DNA from: Halieaceae bacterium UBA5044
Lineage (GTDB): Bacteria; Pseudomonadota; Gammaproteobacteria; Pseudomonadales; Halieaceae
NCBI GenBank assembly: GCA_002416125.1
Contig: DIBU01000019.1
Location: forward strand, 1-64,000
DNA: 64,000 nt
Direction: 5' to 3'
The position numbers were made by a program, and so were the translations under genes. This document shows, one piece after another, positions 1 through 8,957 of the stretch (positions are counted from its first letter, which is position 1; the number at the start of each line of letters is the position of its first letter). The notes under the pieces are model-generated. The model searched no databases, had not been told where the DNA came from, and worked only from the letters and a program-made list of their open reading frames with translations.

Positions 1-31
1 CTTATTGATAATCGAGTGGGAGTAGGCGACA

Positions 32-60
32 CACCCACCGGGTGAGAATAAGTGTTTTTT
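32..60 (+). terminator. Weak possible hairpin plus T-run at the window edge
   Basis: CACCC (32-36), a 3-nt loop and GGGTG (40-44) form a short stem, followed within 11 nt by a run of six T (55-60). An outer complementary pair, CTTATT (1-6) and AATAAG (47-52), encloses it. It could end a plus-strand gene lying before the window. The stem is only 5 bp, so this is a weak call. Nothing else is recognisable in 61-264. Confidence 0.25.
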
Positions 61-264
61 ATTTCGGTTCACCAGAGTCAATGCCAATGCCGGATGCGGG
101 CGTAACTGCTACCTGGGACAGGCGAAGCCCGATATGACGACGCCTGGAAAGCCAGTGGTGAACGCGCCGGATGCCGATCACAGGGCCCACAGCATTGGAT
201 AGAGTCTCAGGCAGCGGCAGCCGTGATAACCTGTGCGAAATTAGGCGTACAGGAGAGCAGGCTC

Positions 265-924
265 TTGCTGAAGTGTGAAGTATTGGAACCCAACGGAACC
301 GCCGATGCGGCGGTGATTTGGCTGCATGGCCTTGGCGCCAGTGGGCACGATTTCGTTCCGGTGGTACCTCATCTGGGCTTGCCGGCTGGCCACGGTGTGC
401 GGTTCGTTTTCCCCCATGCACCTGAAATACCCATCACAATCAACGGCGGCATGGTGATGCCGGGCTGGTACGATATACTCGCGATGTCGATAGAGCGCGA
501 GATTGACCTGGCGCAGATTGAATCGTCATCTGCCGCCGTTCGGGAGTTGATCCAGCGTGAACTGGATGCGGGGATCCCGAGTGAGCGCCTCGTGCTTGCC
601 GGGTTCAGTCAGGGCGGTGCGGTCGCCTACCACACGGCGCTGTCCTATCCACGGCCCCTGGGGGGATTGCTGGCGCTCTCTACGTATTTCGCGACCGCAA
701 GGGAGGTAAGCCTTTCGGCGGCAAACAAGGCCCTGCCGATTGATATTTTCCATGGCACCCGAGACCCCATGGTGCCGGAAACAATGGGCCACACCGCGAG
801 CCAGATCCTGCAAAGCATGGGCTTCGCGCCACGGTACCGCAGCTACCCCATGCAACACGAAGTGTGCATGGAGGAAATTGAGGATATCGGGCGCAGCCTC
901 AGGGATTGGCTGAAGCTGGCTTGA
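265..924 (+). CDS. Alpha/beta-hydrolase, carboxylesterase/phospholipase family
   Basis: Probable cytoplasmic serine esterase of the bacterial carboxylesterase / acyl-protein-thioesterase-like family (PF02230 type), acting on short-chain esters or lysophospholipids. Visible features are the N-terminal strand-loop IWLHGLGASGHDF, the nucleophile elbow GFSQGG with the catalytic Ser, GTRDPMVP supplying the Asp, and QHEV supplying the His. At about 219 residues it has the usual family length. The frame is open from a GTG at 223, but I prefer the TTG at 265: AGGAGA lies at 251-256 with 8-nt spacing, and the protein then begins just before the conserved core. It stands alone, and a non-coding stretch of about 150 nt follows. 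The family call is firm; the substrate is unknown. Confidence 0.85.
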   Translation: MLKCEVLEPNGTADAAVIWLHGLGASGHDFVPVVPHLGLPAGHGVRFVFPHAPEIPITINGGMVMPGWYDILAMSIEREIDLAQIESSSAAVRELIQRELDAGIPSERLVLAGFSQGGAVAYHTALSYPRPLGGLLALSTYFATAREVSLSAANKALPIDIFHGTRDPMVPETMGHTASQILQSMGFAPRYRSYPMQHEVCMEEIEDIGRSLRDWLKLA

Positions 925-1074
925 GCATCATCTCAACGTGCATTGAACGTAGTCGTTGATTCGCTCAATGAAGATGAGGCTCCGGGCCGAGCCGTCCTTC
1001 GGCTCAGCATTAAGGTGCTTGAGTCGCGGTGAGAGAGTGCGTCGGCACCGAGCCCGCTCGCGGTACCGGATTGA

Positions 1075-1887
1075 TCATGGCATGACCAGCAAGTCACACT
1101 CCAGCTCGTCAAGGACTTTCTCGGCGGCGTTGTTGTTCAACATGGCCGACAGGCCTGAGCGCGCTGAAGTGCCCATGACCACCATGCCGGCATTGATTTC
1201 GCGCGCCGTTTTGATGATGGCATCGTGTGGCTCGTCCATGACGATGTGCACACGCTCCCCGGGAACGCCACAGGCGCGTATCAACGAGCCTCTGTCGGGC
1301 CGGTTGGCGAGGTCCTTGTAGGCACTGATGTAGTGTACTTCCGTATCTGTCTGCTCGAAAAACTCACGGCACATATCCAGGATCTTCTGGTTCAGCGTGC
1401 GATAGGCCTCCTGATCACCGCGCGTATCCAGCGCGGCCAGAATGATGTCGGCCTGATTGCTGCCATCACCCTTGACCAGCAGCACGGGGCAGCTGCACTC
1501 ACGGATGAGTGTCCAGTCGGATGTTCTTTTCAGGCGACGTTGCGCCGTGGAGTGCCGGTGGGAGGATTTCACCACACCATCCACGTTGTGGCGCTCGGAG
1601 GCTCTTACCACGGCACGGTACCAGTCATTGTCCCACTCCACCTCAATGGCGACGGGTATGCCCTTGTCGCGCAGGGGTGCCGCGGCTTCCGTTAGTACCT
1701 GCTGTTGACCGGCAATGCGCTTCTCGATTTCGGCGTCCTGATTGTCACCACGCGACAGCTCACCGTGGATGCAGCAGTACACTCGCACTTCGGCATCCGT
1801 ATTCTCTGCGATGGTGAGCATTCGTGCGAGGGCTGGCTGCTGTTCCTGGGTAGGATCATAAACCACAAGATAATGGGTGGTGCTCAT
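1075..1887 (-). CDS. Universal stress protein with two tandem Usp domains (UspE-like)
   Basis: About 270 residues, made of two consecutive UspA folds. The first opens with YLVVYDPT; the second opens with DIILAALDTRG and ends in the ATP-loop-like segment MGTSARSGLSAML (pattern G-2x-G-9x-G-S/T). UspE-type proteins are cytoplasmic and respond to stress or starvation. The ATG at 1887 is chosen over an upstream in-frame ATG at 1908 because AGAGAGG precedes it by 6 nt and the protein then starts at the domain. It is transcribed divergently from the NhaD antiporter gene, so the two may share a stress context. A DNA-binding role is not indicated. Confidence 0.85.
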   Translation of the reverse strand: MSTTHYLVVYDPTQEQQPALARMLTIAENTDAEVRVYCCIHGELSRGDNQDAEIEKRIAGQQQVLTEAAAPLRDKGIPVAIEVEWDNDWYRAVVRASERHNVDGVVKSSHRHSTAQRRLKRTSDWTLIRECSCPVLLVKGDGSNQADIILAALDTRGDQEAYRTLNQKILDMCREFFEQTDTEVHYISAYKDLANRPDRGSLIRACGVPGERVHIVMDEPHDAIIKTAREINAGMVVMGTSARSGLSAMLNNNAAEKVLDELECDLLVMP

Positions 1888-2190
1888 GCAATGCCTCTCT
1901 TTTTGCAAGATGGTGTATTTCGGACGCTATGACCAATTTAACGGCCCTAAATCCATGATAAGCGCCCTGTTCTGGGTAGCGCTGTCCCGTGGCAACGTCG
2001 ACCTTCTGAGCCGCAGGCCAGGCTCGGCCTGCGAGATACTGTGTTGTCCCACAGCCAGCGACGGGTGTCACCAATTTCTCCTGAAAGAATGATGTTTTCA
2101 CGACATAGGTCAATTCAGGCAAGCACTGACTGTGGTCAGATGCGCGAGCCCGGCGCATGCCGGGAGTTATTCGCATCTGGATCTGAAATC
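1888..2190. other. Divergent intergenic region, uspE-like / nhaD
   Basis: A 303-bp region between two divergently transcribed genes; it must hold both promoters. I see no convincing -35/-10 pair, no clear inverted repeat and no small ORF with a ribosome binding site. The nhaD frame is open from 2041, but that extension has no family-like sequence. Confidence 0.4.
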
Positions 2191-3699
2191 ATGAAGAAAA
2201 CCAATCACTTGTGCAGCCGGGTTCGCAGCTCCCATGCTGTTGATGATGCGGCTTTAAACAACCCTCTCCGGATCGTCCCTGGCACCGTTCTCGGCCTGTT
2301 TTGCCTCGGCCAGAGTACGTTTGCTGGCGCTGCCGAGTCTGTGGTGCCGGGCTTCACGCAGCACCCGGTGGGCTACCTGGCGCTGGCCATCTTCGCCATC
2401 GCTTACGTCTTCGTGATGCTGGAGGAGAAGCTGCACCTGCGCAAGTCCAAGCCTGTGCTACTGGCCGCCGGTCTCATCTGGTTTCTTGTGGCAGGTTTTG
2501 CCGCACTGAGTGGCGATACGGAAAGCGCCAACGCCGCGTTGAAGCACAATCTGCTGGAATATTCGGAGCTGCTGTTGTTCCTTCTGGTGGCGATGACCTA
2601 CATCAATGCGATGGAAGAGCGACAGTTGTTCGATGCCTTGCGCGGCTGGCTGGTCAGCAAGGGGTTCAGTTACCTGAGCCTGTTCTGTATTACCGGTTTG
2701 CTGGCGTTCTTCATTTCGCCGGTGGCAGACAACCTCACCACGGCGCTGCTGATGTGCGCCGTGTTGATGAAGGTGGGTGAGGACAGTCCGCGCTTCATCA
2801 GTCTGGGTTGTATCAACATCGTGATTGCCGCCAACGCGGGAGGAGCGTTTTCACCCTTCGGTGACATCACCACGCTCATGGTCTGGCAGAAGGGCGCCGT
2901 GGAGTTCACCGAATTCTTCAGGCTCTTCATACCCTCCGCGGTAAACTTCCTGGTGCCGGCCCTGGTTATGAGCTTTGCGGTACCGCGCCAGCCGCCGCGA
3001 GACGCCACGGAGCCTGTGATCATGAAGCGCGGTGCCCGGCGTACGGTAGTGCTGTTCCTGTTGACGATCACTACCGCGGTTCTGGGGCACAATTTCCTGC
3101 ACCTGCCCGCCGTGGTCGGGATGATGATGGGGCTCGCTTACTTGCAACTGCTGGGCTATTACCTGCGTCGCAGTTTTGCGCGCGGCGTTGCCAGGGAGCG
3201 GTCCTGGGCTGAAGCGACACAGAACACGCGTTTGCTGGAACGGCTGGACAAGGCGGTGCCCTTTGATGTGTTCAACCCGATGGCGCGAACCGAGTGGGAC
3301 ACCCTGCTGTTCTTCTACGGCGTGGTGCTGTGTGTGGGCGGGTTGGGCTATATCGGCTACCTCTCGGAAGTGTCCGAAATGCTGTATACGGACTGGAGTG
3401 CGACCGGCGCGAATATTGCCGTGGGCTTCATGTCCGCAGTGGTCGATAACATTCCGGTCATGTTCGCCGTGCTGTCCATGGAGCCCGAGATGTCACAGGG
3501 CCAGTGGCTGCTGGTCACATTGACGGCCGGTGTTGGTGGTTCCATGTTATCGATTGGATCTGCAGCGGGTGTTGCGCTGATGGGGCAGGCTCGTGGCTAT
3601 TACACGCTTGTGTCGCACCTGCGGTGGACGCCGGTCATCATGGTTGGCTACCTGGCATCAATCGCCACGCACATGTGGCTGAATGCGGCCCTGTTCTGA
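2191..3699 (+). CDS. nhaD: Na+/H+ antiporter, NhaD type
   Basis: Inner-membrane sodium/proton antiporter of the NhaD family (ArsB/NhaD ion transporter superfamily), expected to export Na+ or Li+ in exchange for H+ in a saline habitat. The protein is about 502 residues with a signal-like hydrophobic N-terminus and roughly 12 membrane segments. Family-typical stretches include ISPVADNLTTAL, ANAGGAFSPFGDITTLMVWQ and the repeat-related AVVDNIPVMFAVLSM, with the paired acidic/Asn residues expected of the ion path. The ATG at 2191 is chosen because the protein then starts MKKTN followed by a hydrophobic segment; the 50 codons upstream look non-coding. The ribosome binding site is weak. Its end lies 26 nt from a convergent gene. 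Confidence 0.88.
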   Translation: MKKTNHLCSRVRSSHAVDDAALNNPLRIVPGTVLGLFCLGQSTFAGAAESVVPGFTQHPVGYLALAIFAIAYVFVMLEEKLHLRKSKPVLLAAGLIWFLVAGFAALSGDTESANAALKHNLLEYSELLLFLLVAMTYINAMEERQLFDALRGWLVSKGFSYLSLFCITGLLAFFISPVADNLTTALLMCAVLMKVGEDSPRFISLGCINIVIAANAGGAFSPFGDITTLMVWQKGAVEFTEFFRLFIPSAVNFLVPALVMSFAVPRQPPRDATEPVIMKRGARRTVVLFLLTITTAVLGHNFLHLPAVVGMMMGLAYLQLLGYYLRRSFARGVARERSWAEATQNTRLLERLDKAVPFDVFNPMARTEWDTLLFFYGVVLCVGGLGYIGYLSEVSEMLYTDWSATGANIAVGFMSAVVDNIPVMFAVLSMEPEMSQGQWLLVTLTAGVGGSMLSIGSAAGVALMGQARGYYTLVSHLRWTPVIMVGYLASIATHMWLNAALF

Positions 3700-3725
3700 G
3701 TCGAAGCGGGGAAGGAACCTGTGCT

Positions 3726-4709
3726 TTATCCGCCGGAGACCTCTGCACCTTCGATAGTAATCCGCTCGTTTCTTACCGGGAAGTGACCGTCGAAGGTCAG
3801 GAACAGGGGGTCACCCGACAGAAGCGCTCCGGATTCGGGTAGGCGCTGCACATGTATATGCAGATGGGGTTCGGTGGTTTGTCCTGAATTACCCACGTTG
3901 CCAATCCACGCCCCTGACGCCACACGGTCGCCGGGCGCAACGCGCACACTGCCTTGCCTGAGGTGGGCCAGCAGTACGATCACGCCATCGCACTGGATGG
4001 CCACGTGATTGCCTTCGAGTCGGGAGGTGTCTGTGGTCGGCACCGGCATGTCCTGCTGCCCATCGAAAACCCGAATGACGGCGCCGGAGCAGGGCGCAAA
4101 CACGGGTTCGCCGAAAATGGCATAGGCAGCTGGCCGCTCTGGCCGCCAGCCTGCGGCCCGGAGCCCGAGGCGATCGATCTTGATCAGGTCGACCCCATAG
4201 GACTGGCCTCGATAGTCCGCCTGGCGTGTTGTCGTCGGTTTCAGGGTCATGACATGGCCGTTCACCCGTGAATTCGCGCCGCCATTGGCGACCAGGTAGG
4301 TGCCGGGGCCCAGGGGGAAGCGCATCGCGGTCGCGGTGCCGCCGCTTGGAATCCAGCGGCCTGTTATGGCCTGCGTGGTCAGGGTCAGGCACAGCAGGCC
4401 GATAACAGCGAAAAGCAGCGTCCCCAGGGCGCTGGAGATTGAGCGGTCCCGGTGTTTGCGCGAGCGCAACCTGAGCCGCGACCCGCCAAGAACGATGCCG
4501 AACCAGACGGTGAGGTAGAGGTAGGGCGTCCACCAGGGCGATATCATCCACACGCCAATCAGCAGCAGTGTCGTTAACACCAACCCCGTCGCCAGGGCCT
4601 GTACCAGAAAGCCCACTCCGCCCGACAGCGGCCGGAAGGCGAGCCACGCGATCAAGGTGACCGGCAGTACGATCTGGGTGCCTATTGCGACAAGGTCCAG
4701 GGCACTCAT
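3726..4709 (-). CDS. Membrane-anchored M23-family metallopeptidase-like protein
   Basis: 327 residues. The first 120 form about four membrane segments, followed by a C-terminal LytM/M23 (lysostaphin-type) domain. Seen in the sequence: GVD near residue 180, NHVAIQCDGVIVLLAHLRQGSV, GNSGQ and the zinc motif HLHIH at residues 282-286. The first zinc His of the usual HxxxD motif is not evident; a Tyr-Gly-Val-Asp stands there, so peptidoglycan hydrolase activity is uncertain. The start codon overlaps the stop of the upstream DUF6544 gene (ATGA), indicating translational coupling. The catalytic domain is probably periplasmic, but topology is inferred. Confidence 0.8.
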   Translation of the reverse strand: MSALDLVAIGTQIVLPVTLIAWLAFRPLSGGVGFLVQALATGLVLTTLLLIGVWMISPWWTPYLYLTVWFGIVLGGSRLRLRSRKHRDRSISSALGTLLFAVIGLLCLTLTTQAITGRWIPSGGTATAMRFPLGPGTYLVANGGANSRVNGHVMTLKPTTTRQADYRGQSYGVDLIKIDRLGLRAAGWRPERPAAYAIFGEPVFAPCSGAVIRVFDGQQDMPVPTTDTSRLEGNHVAIQCDGVIVLLAHLRQGSVRVAPGDRVASGAWIGNVGNSGQTTEPHLHIHVQRLPESGALLSGDPLFLTFDGHFPVRNERITIEGAEVSGG

Positions 4710-5548
4710 GTCGGTGGGGCGTCGGGAAAGCGTATGGCGCTGACCCGGACCTTGAAAAAAGGAAAATAGGCGGCCGTACCGTAGTGATTGCCCGCGATCA
4801 CGCAGGTCGGCAGACGGTAGCCTGCAAACTCCCGAAACTCGGACAGCTCGCCGCCGAACGGCTGTAGTTGATAGTGACGCTGCGGGTTTGCATCGCTCCA
4901 GCGCTGGAACAGGACGCGCACTGGCGCACCTTCCGCATTCACGTGCACATCGACAGCTTGTTCCAGCAGGCCATGGCGCACGGTTACCCGCGCGCAGTCT
5001 TCACCCAGCGCCTCCCAGGAAACGCCGTTGCCGGGAAGCAGGCTGGCAGGCGCCCACAGGACAGCGTCAGCCACCAGTCGGCCAAAGGATGAGCGAAGAT
5101 GGTCAGGCCCCGTTGCGCGGGCCACGGGTATCAGGTTCCAGAGCCAGAAGCGTGTCCACGATTTCCCGGGTAGCGCGCCGTCGGAGCCGCTGATGGCGCC
5201 GGACGTCATCGACCACAGGAAGCCATGCGGAGAGGCCAGAATCTGGCGCGCCTGCAGGGGACGGTACTTGGGCGCTTCCTGCGCACCCAGGCCGATGTCA
5301 CCCGCCATGTCGACGTCGACCACGGGGGCTAACGGTGTGCCGACTTTGATGGTGTAGTGGAAGTAGCGTTGTGCAGGTTCCGGCAGGCCGTCAACCATAG
5401 CGGCCTGAAAGACTTGGCGGGTACCGGCGTGCAGCGCAATCAGGCGTCGCCACACTGCCTCCTCGCGGCGCCGGTCCCATTGTCTCCAAGCGGCCAGCGT
5501 TGCGAGCAATACGGCCAGCGCTGTGAGGAAAAAACCGGGGGATAGCAT
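4706..5548 (-). CDS. DUF6544-family protein
   Basis: About 280 residues with one N-terminal hydrophobic helix, probably a membrane anchor. The rest matches the pattern I associate with DUF6544: PAQRYFHYTIK early, then a beta-rich region with QILASPHGFLW, and near the end a Tyr/Gly-rich strand region (GYRLPTCVIAGNHYG). No catalytic motif or assigned function is recognised. The ATG at 5548 has GGAGG upstream at about 6-nt spacing, which is better than the in-frame ATG at 5566. It overlaps the downstream M23 gene by 4 nt, so the two are co-translated. The family name is a recollection, not a search result. Confidence 0.7.
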   Translation of the reverse strand: MLSPGFFLTALAVLLATLAAWRQWDRRREEAVWRRLIALHAGTRQVFQAAMVDGLPEPAQRYFHYTIKVGTPLAPVVDVDMAGDIGLGAQEAPKYRPLQARQILASPHGFLWSMTSGAISGSDGALPGKSWTRFWLWNLIPVARATGPDHLRSSFGRLVADAVLWAPASLLPGNGVSWEALGEDCARVTVRHGLLEQAVDVHVNAEGAPVRVLFQRWSDANPQRHYQLQPFGGELSEFREFAGYRLPTCVIAGNHYGTAAYFPFFKVRVSAIRFPDAPPT

Positions 5549-5635
5549 TGCGTCCTCCACGCACACGGGTCTCAGAATCGACAGGACATTCCAATAGGCG
5601 GCTTCGCGCTGCAGCTGGGACAGCGTGGGCCTGGT

Positions 5636-6607
5636 TCAACAGCTCACAACGCGATCCTTGCCTTCATGTTTTGCCTGATAGAGTGCCTTGTCCGCATTCG
5701 CCAGGAGCTCGGTTTGAGAGGTCTCGCCGGTTGCCTGGGTTGTGCCTATGCTGCAGGTAACCCTGAGCGTCTCGCCAGATGTCAGCGTAAAGCGATGCTC
5801 GCGCAGGGCTTTGTTGAAGCGTTCAAGTGCGAGTACAGCCTGTGTCTGATCGCACTCCGGCATCACGATCAAAAACTCTTCACCCCCGAAACGACCGATC
5901 GTGTCCGACTCGCGGCTCAAGGTATTCAGCAGCGAACCAATGCCGCGCAGAACATCATCGCCCGCGAGATGACCGTGGGTGTCGTTGATGCGCTTGAAAT
6001 CGTCGATATCGATCATCGCCACCGCCAGCGGTGTATTGTAGCGCTGGGCGCGCTTGAGCTCATTACCCAGAGTGTCCAGCGCGTAGGTGCGGCGGTACGT
6101 GCCGGTCAGCGGGTCTGCCACGGCGAGCGCTTCGAGCTGCGCCGTGCGCTCCTGTACTTTCTGCTCAAGCCTTGAATTGGCCTCAAGGATTTCCTCGCGC
6201 GCGCGGCGCAGTTGTTCATTCGCGCTGACCAGCCTGGCTCGGCTGGGAATGCTGATGGCAATGGGTAGCAAGCGCCACGCGACTATGGCAGTGAGTGCCG
6301 ACACCACGCCAGTGGAGATCTTTGCGATACCTTCGATAAAGTAATAGCCGTGCCAGACGTTGATCAGAGAGATCAGGTGCGTGACGCCGCACAGAAAAAT
6401 GAACGCGGCGAACATGAGAAATATGCGATCAAACGCAAGGTCGTCGCGCTTCTTGACCAGCCGGATCAGTAGTACCGGGATCGTGAAGTAGGCAAGCGTT
6501 GTGAGTATGTCACCTCCGACATGCATGAACAGCAGGTCCCCCCGCCATAGCAGACAGTGACCGTGGGGCATGAGGCTGCCGTCCAGTAAACGCTGTATCA
6601 AATCCAT
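5636..6607 (-). CDS. Diguanylate cyclase with ethylene-receptor-like membrane sensor domain
   Basis: 323 residues. Residues 25-115 form about three membrane helices that match the ethylene-binding domain of plant ETR1 and cyanobacterial homologues: GGD at 31-33, LAYF.IP at 38-44 and FIFLCGVTHLI at 69-79. Cys73 and His77 correspond to the Cu(I) ligands Cys65/His69 of ETR1. Asp33, Tyr40, Ile43, Pro44 and Ile70 keep the same constant offset of 8, and AKIST at 95-99 matches the region of ETR1 Lys91. A coiled coil (about 124-163) leads to a GGDEF domain with an intact active site GGEEF (241-245) and an RxxD inhibitory site (232-235). It should make c-di-GMP at the inner membrane, controlled by a copper/ethylene-like sensor. 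The ligand is unknown. Confidence 0.92.
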   Translation of the reverse strand: MDLIQRLLDGSLMPHGHCLLWRGDLLFMHVGGDILTTLAYFTIPVLLIRLVKKRDDLAFDRIFLMFAAFIFLCGVTHLISLINVWHGYYFIEGIAKISTGVVSALTAIVAWRLLPIAISIPSRARLVSANEQLRRAREEILEANSRLEQKVQERTAQLEALAVADPLTGTYRRTYALDTLGNELKRAQRYNTPLAVAMIDIDDFKRINDTHGHLAGDDVLRGIGSLLNTLSRESDTIGRFGGEEFLIVMPECDQTQAVLALERFNKALREHRFTLTSGETLRVTCSIGTTQATGETSQTELLANADKALYQAKHEGKDRVVSC

Positions 6608-6798
6608 GCCACGCTTCCCTGTTGTCTCATGAATGCACCCGCCCTAACGCCGGGGCGCGCGAGCCGCGGCGCCCGACCCCTGTTCAGCAGTATAGAACAG
6701 GTGCGTCGGCTGCACGCGGTTGCGAAACAGCGTTGCGCGGAATCAATAGGGCCGCTGCTGGCAGCCCCGTTGCCGACACGGCACGCATCCGCAGCGCA

Positions 6799-7905
6799 TT
6801 ACGGCGTTACGAGGTATTTCTCGCCCGTGCGCATGGCGCGGTAATCCATTGCCGCGTCTTTTTCCAGCATCTGTTCCAGCGTGACCCGTTCCTTGTAGTG
6901 GCTGGCGAAGGTGGTGGTCAGATTGTCGAGGACGCGTTTGCGCATACGCTGCACCGTTTCCATCCCGGCCTTTTGCAGGAAGGGGAACAGCAACCAGCCC
7001 GAGAGGGTGAACCCGAAGCCGTAGGAAGGAGTCAGTATGGTGGCGCCGAGGTCGAGACGTCCGTAGATGTACATCTTCTTTTCCTGGTTGGAACCGTAGC
7101 GGCTGAACTCCGTCATTTTAGCCACGGCGACTTGCTCCATCGCCTTGAAGACGTTGTCGGAGTTGTTGCCGCCACCAATCGGGTCGAAACCGAGGTAGGC
7201 GCCGGTTTGCTCGATCGCCGCGCGCAGTTGCGCCATGTAGTCAGCATCCGACGAGTTGACCACGTATTTCGCCCCCTGCCCCTTGAGCAGGTCCACCTGC
7301 TCCTGTTTCCGCACGATGTTGACCAGCTCCAGGTCGTCCTCAAGGCATATCCGCTGCAGCATCTGGCCCAGGTTGGAGGCGGCTGCCAGGTGAACCATCG
7401 CCGTGTGCCCCTCCATTTTTGCCGTCTCGACAAAACCGAGGGCGGTCATTGGATTGACGAACGCCGATGCGCCATGCTCGCATGAGTTCTCCCCCAGTGG
7501 CAGGCACATCTTGGCATCGGCGATGGCGTATTCAGAGAACGCATTGCCGGGCACGCAAGCGACGCGCTGGCCGAGCAGCGCCTTGGCTGTCGGGCTCTCT
7601 CCGGTTGCCACCACGGTGCCCGCGCCCTCATTGCCTACCGGCATGCGCTGACCGTGGCGCCCTTTGGAGCCGCTGAGGAAGGGTTCCGGCATTTTCGCCA
7701 CGACCTTCCCCGGGGAATATTTGGCGTTCTCCAGATCCGCCGCGCTGAACAGCAGCGCGAGGTCCGATGGGTTGATCGGCGCGGCTTCCATCCGGACCAG
7801 CACCTGATCGCCCTTGGGATCCGGGAAGGTGCTGGTGGCAATTTCCACCGTGAGGGTGCCGTTCTTCTCCAGGGTGGTGAAAACCTGCTTTCCGGTTGTG
7901 CTCAT
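6799..7905 (-). CDS. MDR-family NAD(P)H-dependent oxidoreductase (quinone-reductase-like)
   Basis: 368 residues of the medium-chain dehydrogenase/reductase superfamily: an N-terminal GroES-like domain with APINPSDL and GNEGAGTVVATG, then a Rossmann domain with AAASNLGQMLQRI. The catalytic-zinc cysteine pattern of alcohol dehydrogenases is missing, so a zinc-free quinone oxidoreductase or enoyl reductase-like activity fits best. The ATG has AGGAGAG at 6-nt spacing. It faces the SDR gene on the opposite strand across about 250 nt with no recognised element. The substrate is unknown. Confidence 0.82.
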   Translation of the reverse strand: MSTTGKQVFTTLEKNGTLTVEIATSTFPDPKGDQVLVRMEAAPINPSDLALLFSAADLENAKYSPGKVVAKMPEPFLSGSKGRHGQRMPVGNEGAGTVVATGESPTAKALLGQRVACVPGNAFSEYAIADAKMCLPLGENSCEHGASAFVNPMTALGFVETAKMEGHTAMVHLAAASNLGQMLQRICLEDDLELVNIVRKQEQVDLLKGQGAKYVVNSSDADYMAQLRAAIEQTGAYLGFDPIGGGNNSDNVFKAMEQVAVAKMTEFSRYGSNQEKKMYIYGRLDLGATILTPSYGFGFTLSGWLLFPFLQKAGMETVQRMRKRVLDNLTTTFASHYKERVTLEQMLEKDAAMDYRAMRTGEKYLVTP

Positions 7906-8153
7906 CGTTGCTCTCCTGATCGTGTACGTGATGGGTTTGGCGAGGGGGCTGGCCGCGCCAAACCAGGGCGCCTAGCCTATCACGGAATTGACGGGATGAT
8001 GGTCAGGGTGTCCGGCAACGGCGGCTGCAAACCCGGTCACGACGGCCTTGAGCGGTGTGCAGGTAGCGCAATCACCCGTTTGTACTAGGAGTCCGGTGCG
8101 CGCAGGCGTTAAGCTTGTGGCTGTTTTTTGCATCCACACAGGGGAAATGCGTC

Positions 8154-8921
8154 ATGGCAAGATTGGAAGGCAAAGTCGCCATCGTTACCGGGGCCGCCCG
8201 GGGCATGGGGGAGGCGACCGCAAGGCTGTTGGTGGAGCAGGGCGCCTGCGTGGTGTTGGGGGATGTTCTGGATGAGCCGGGCCGCAAGGTGGCCGAAGAA
8301 CTTGGCGAGAAGGCGGTGTATGTTCATTTGGACGTCACCGACAAGGCGCAGTGGCTGGCGGCAGTCGAAGCCAGCAAGCAGTTCGGCACGCTCAATGTGC
8401 TGGTCAACAACGCGGCGATCCTGATCCACAAGACCATCATGGATACCACCGAGGAGGAGTTCATGGCGGTGGCCCGGGTCAACCAGTTGGGCGTGTTTCT
8501 CGGCATGCAGTCGGTGTTTCCCAGCATGAAGGCGGGCGGCGGTGGCTCCATAATCAATATCTCGTCGATCGACGGCTTCCAGGCAAAGAACTCCCTGGTG
8601 GCCTATGCCGCCAGCAAGTGGGCGGTGCGCGGCATGACCAAAACCGCCGCCCTGGAGATGGGCAAGTACAACATCCGGGTCAACAGCGTGCATCCCGGGG
8701 GGATCTACACCGATATGCATGGCAAGGACTTCATGACCCGCGAGCAGGCAGATGCCACCTACGCAAACCAGGCCTTGCCGCGCGTCGGGATGCCCAGCGA
8801 AGTGGCCGCAGTCACTGTGTTCCTCGCCGGGGATGAGGCCAGCTTCAGCACCGGTTCGGAGTTCATGGCCGACGGTGGTTGGCACGCAGGTAGCGTGTTC
8901 ACGGCCCTGCCCCAGTTGTAG
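8154..8921 (+). CDS. Short-chain dehydrogenase/reductase (SDR)
   Basis: 255-residue classical SDR. Motifs seen: cofactor glycine motif TGAARGMG at about residues 12-19, NNAA, the catalytic Ser in SSIDGF, YAASK with catalytic Tyr/Lys, and PGGI after the active site. The sequence style resembles NAD-dependent 3-alpha/20-beta-hydroxysteroid dehydrogenases, but the substrate cannot be fixed from sequence. The ATG at 8154 has AGGGGA 8 nt upstream; the in-frame ATG at 8115 is rejected because the fold begins at MARLEGKVAIVTG. It converges on the TonB-dependent receptor gene 36 nt away. Confidence 0.88.
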   Translation: MARLEGKVAIVTGAARGMGEATARLLVEQGACVVLGDVLDEPGRKVAEELGEKAVYVHLDVTDKAQWLAAVEASKQFGTLNVLVNNAAILIHKTIMDTTEEEFMAVARVNQLGVFLGMQSVFPSMKAGGGGSIINISSIDGFQAKNSLVAYAASKWAVRGMTKTAALEMGKYNIRVNSVHPGGIYTDMHGKDFMTREQADATYANQALPRVGMPSEVAAVTVFLAGDEASFSTGSEFMADGGWHAGSVFTALPQL

Positions 8922-8957
8922 GGTGCGCGCGCCAGCTGCCCGTCGGGTTGCGGCGTG

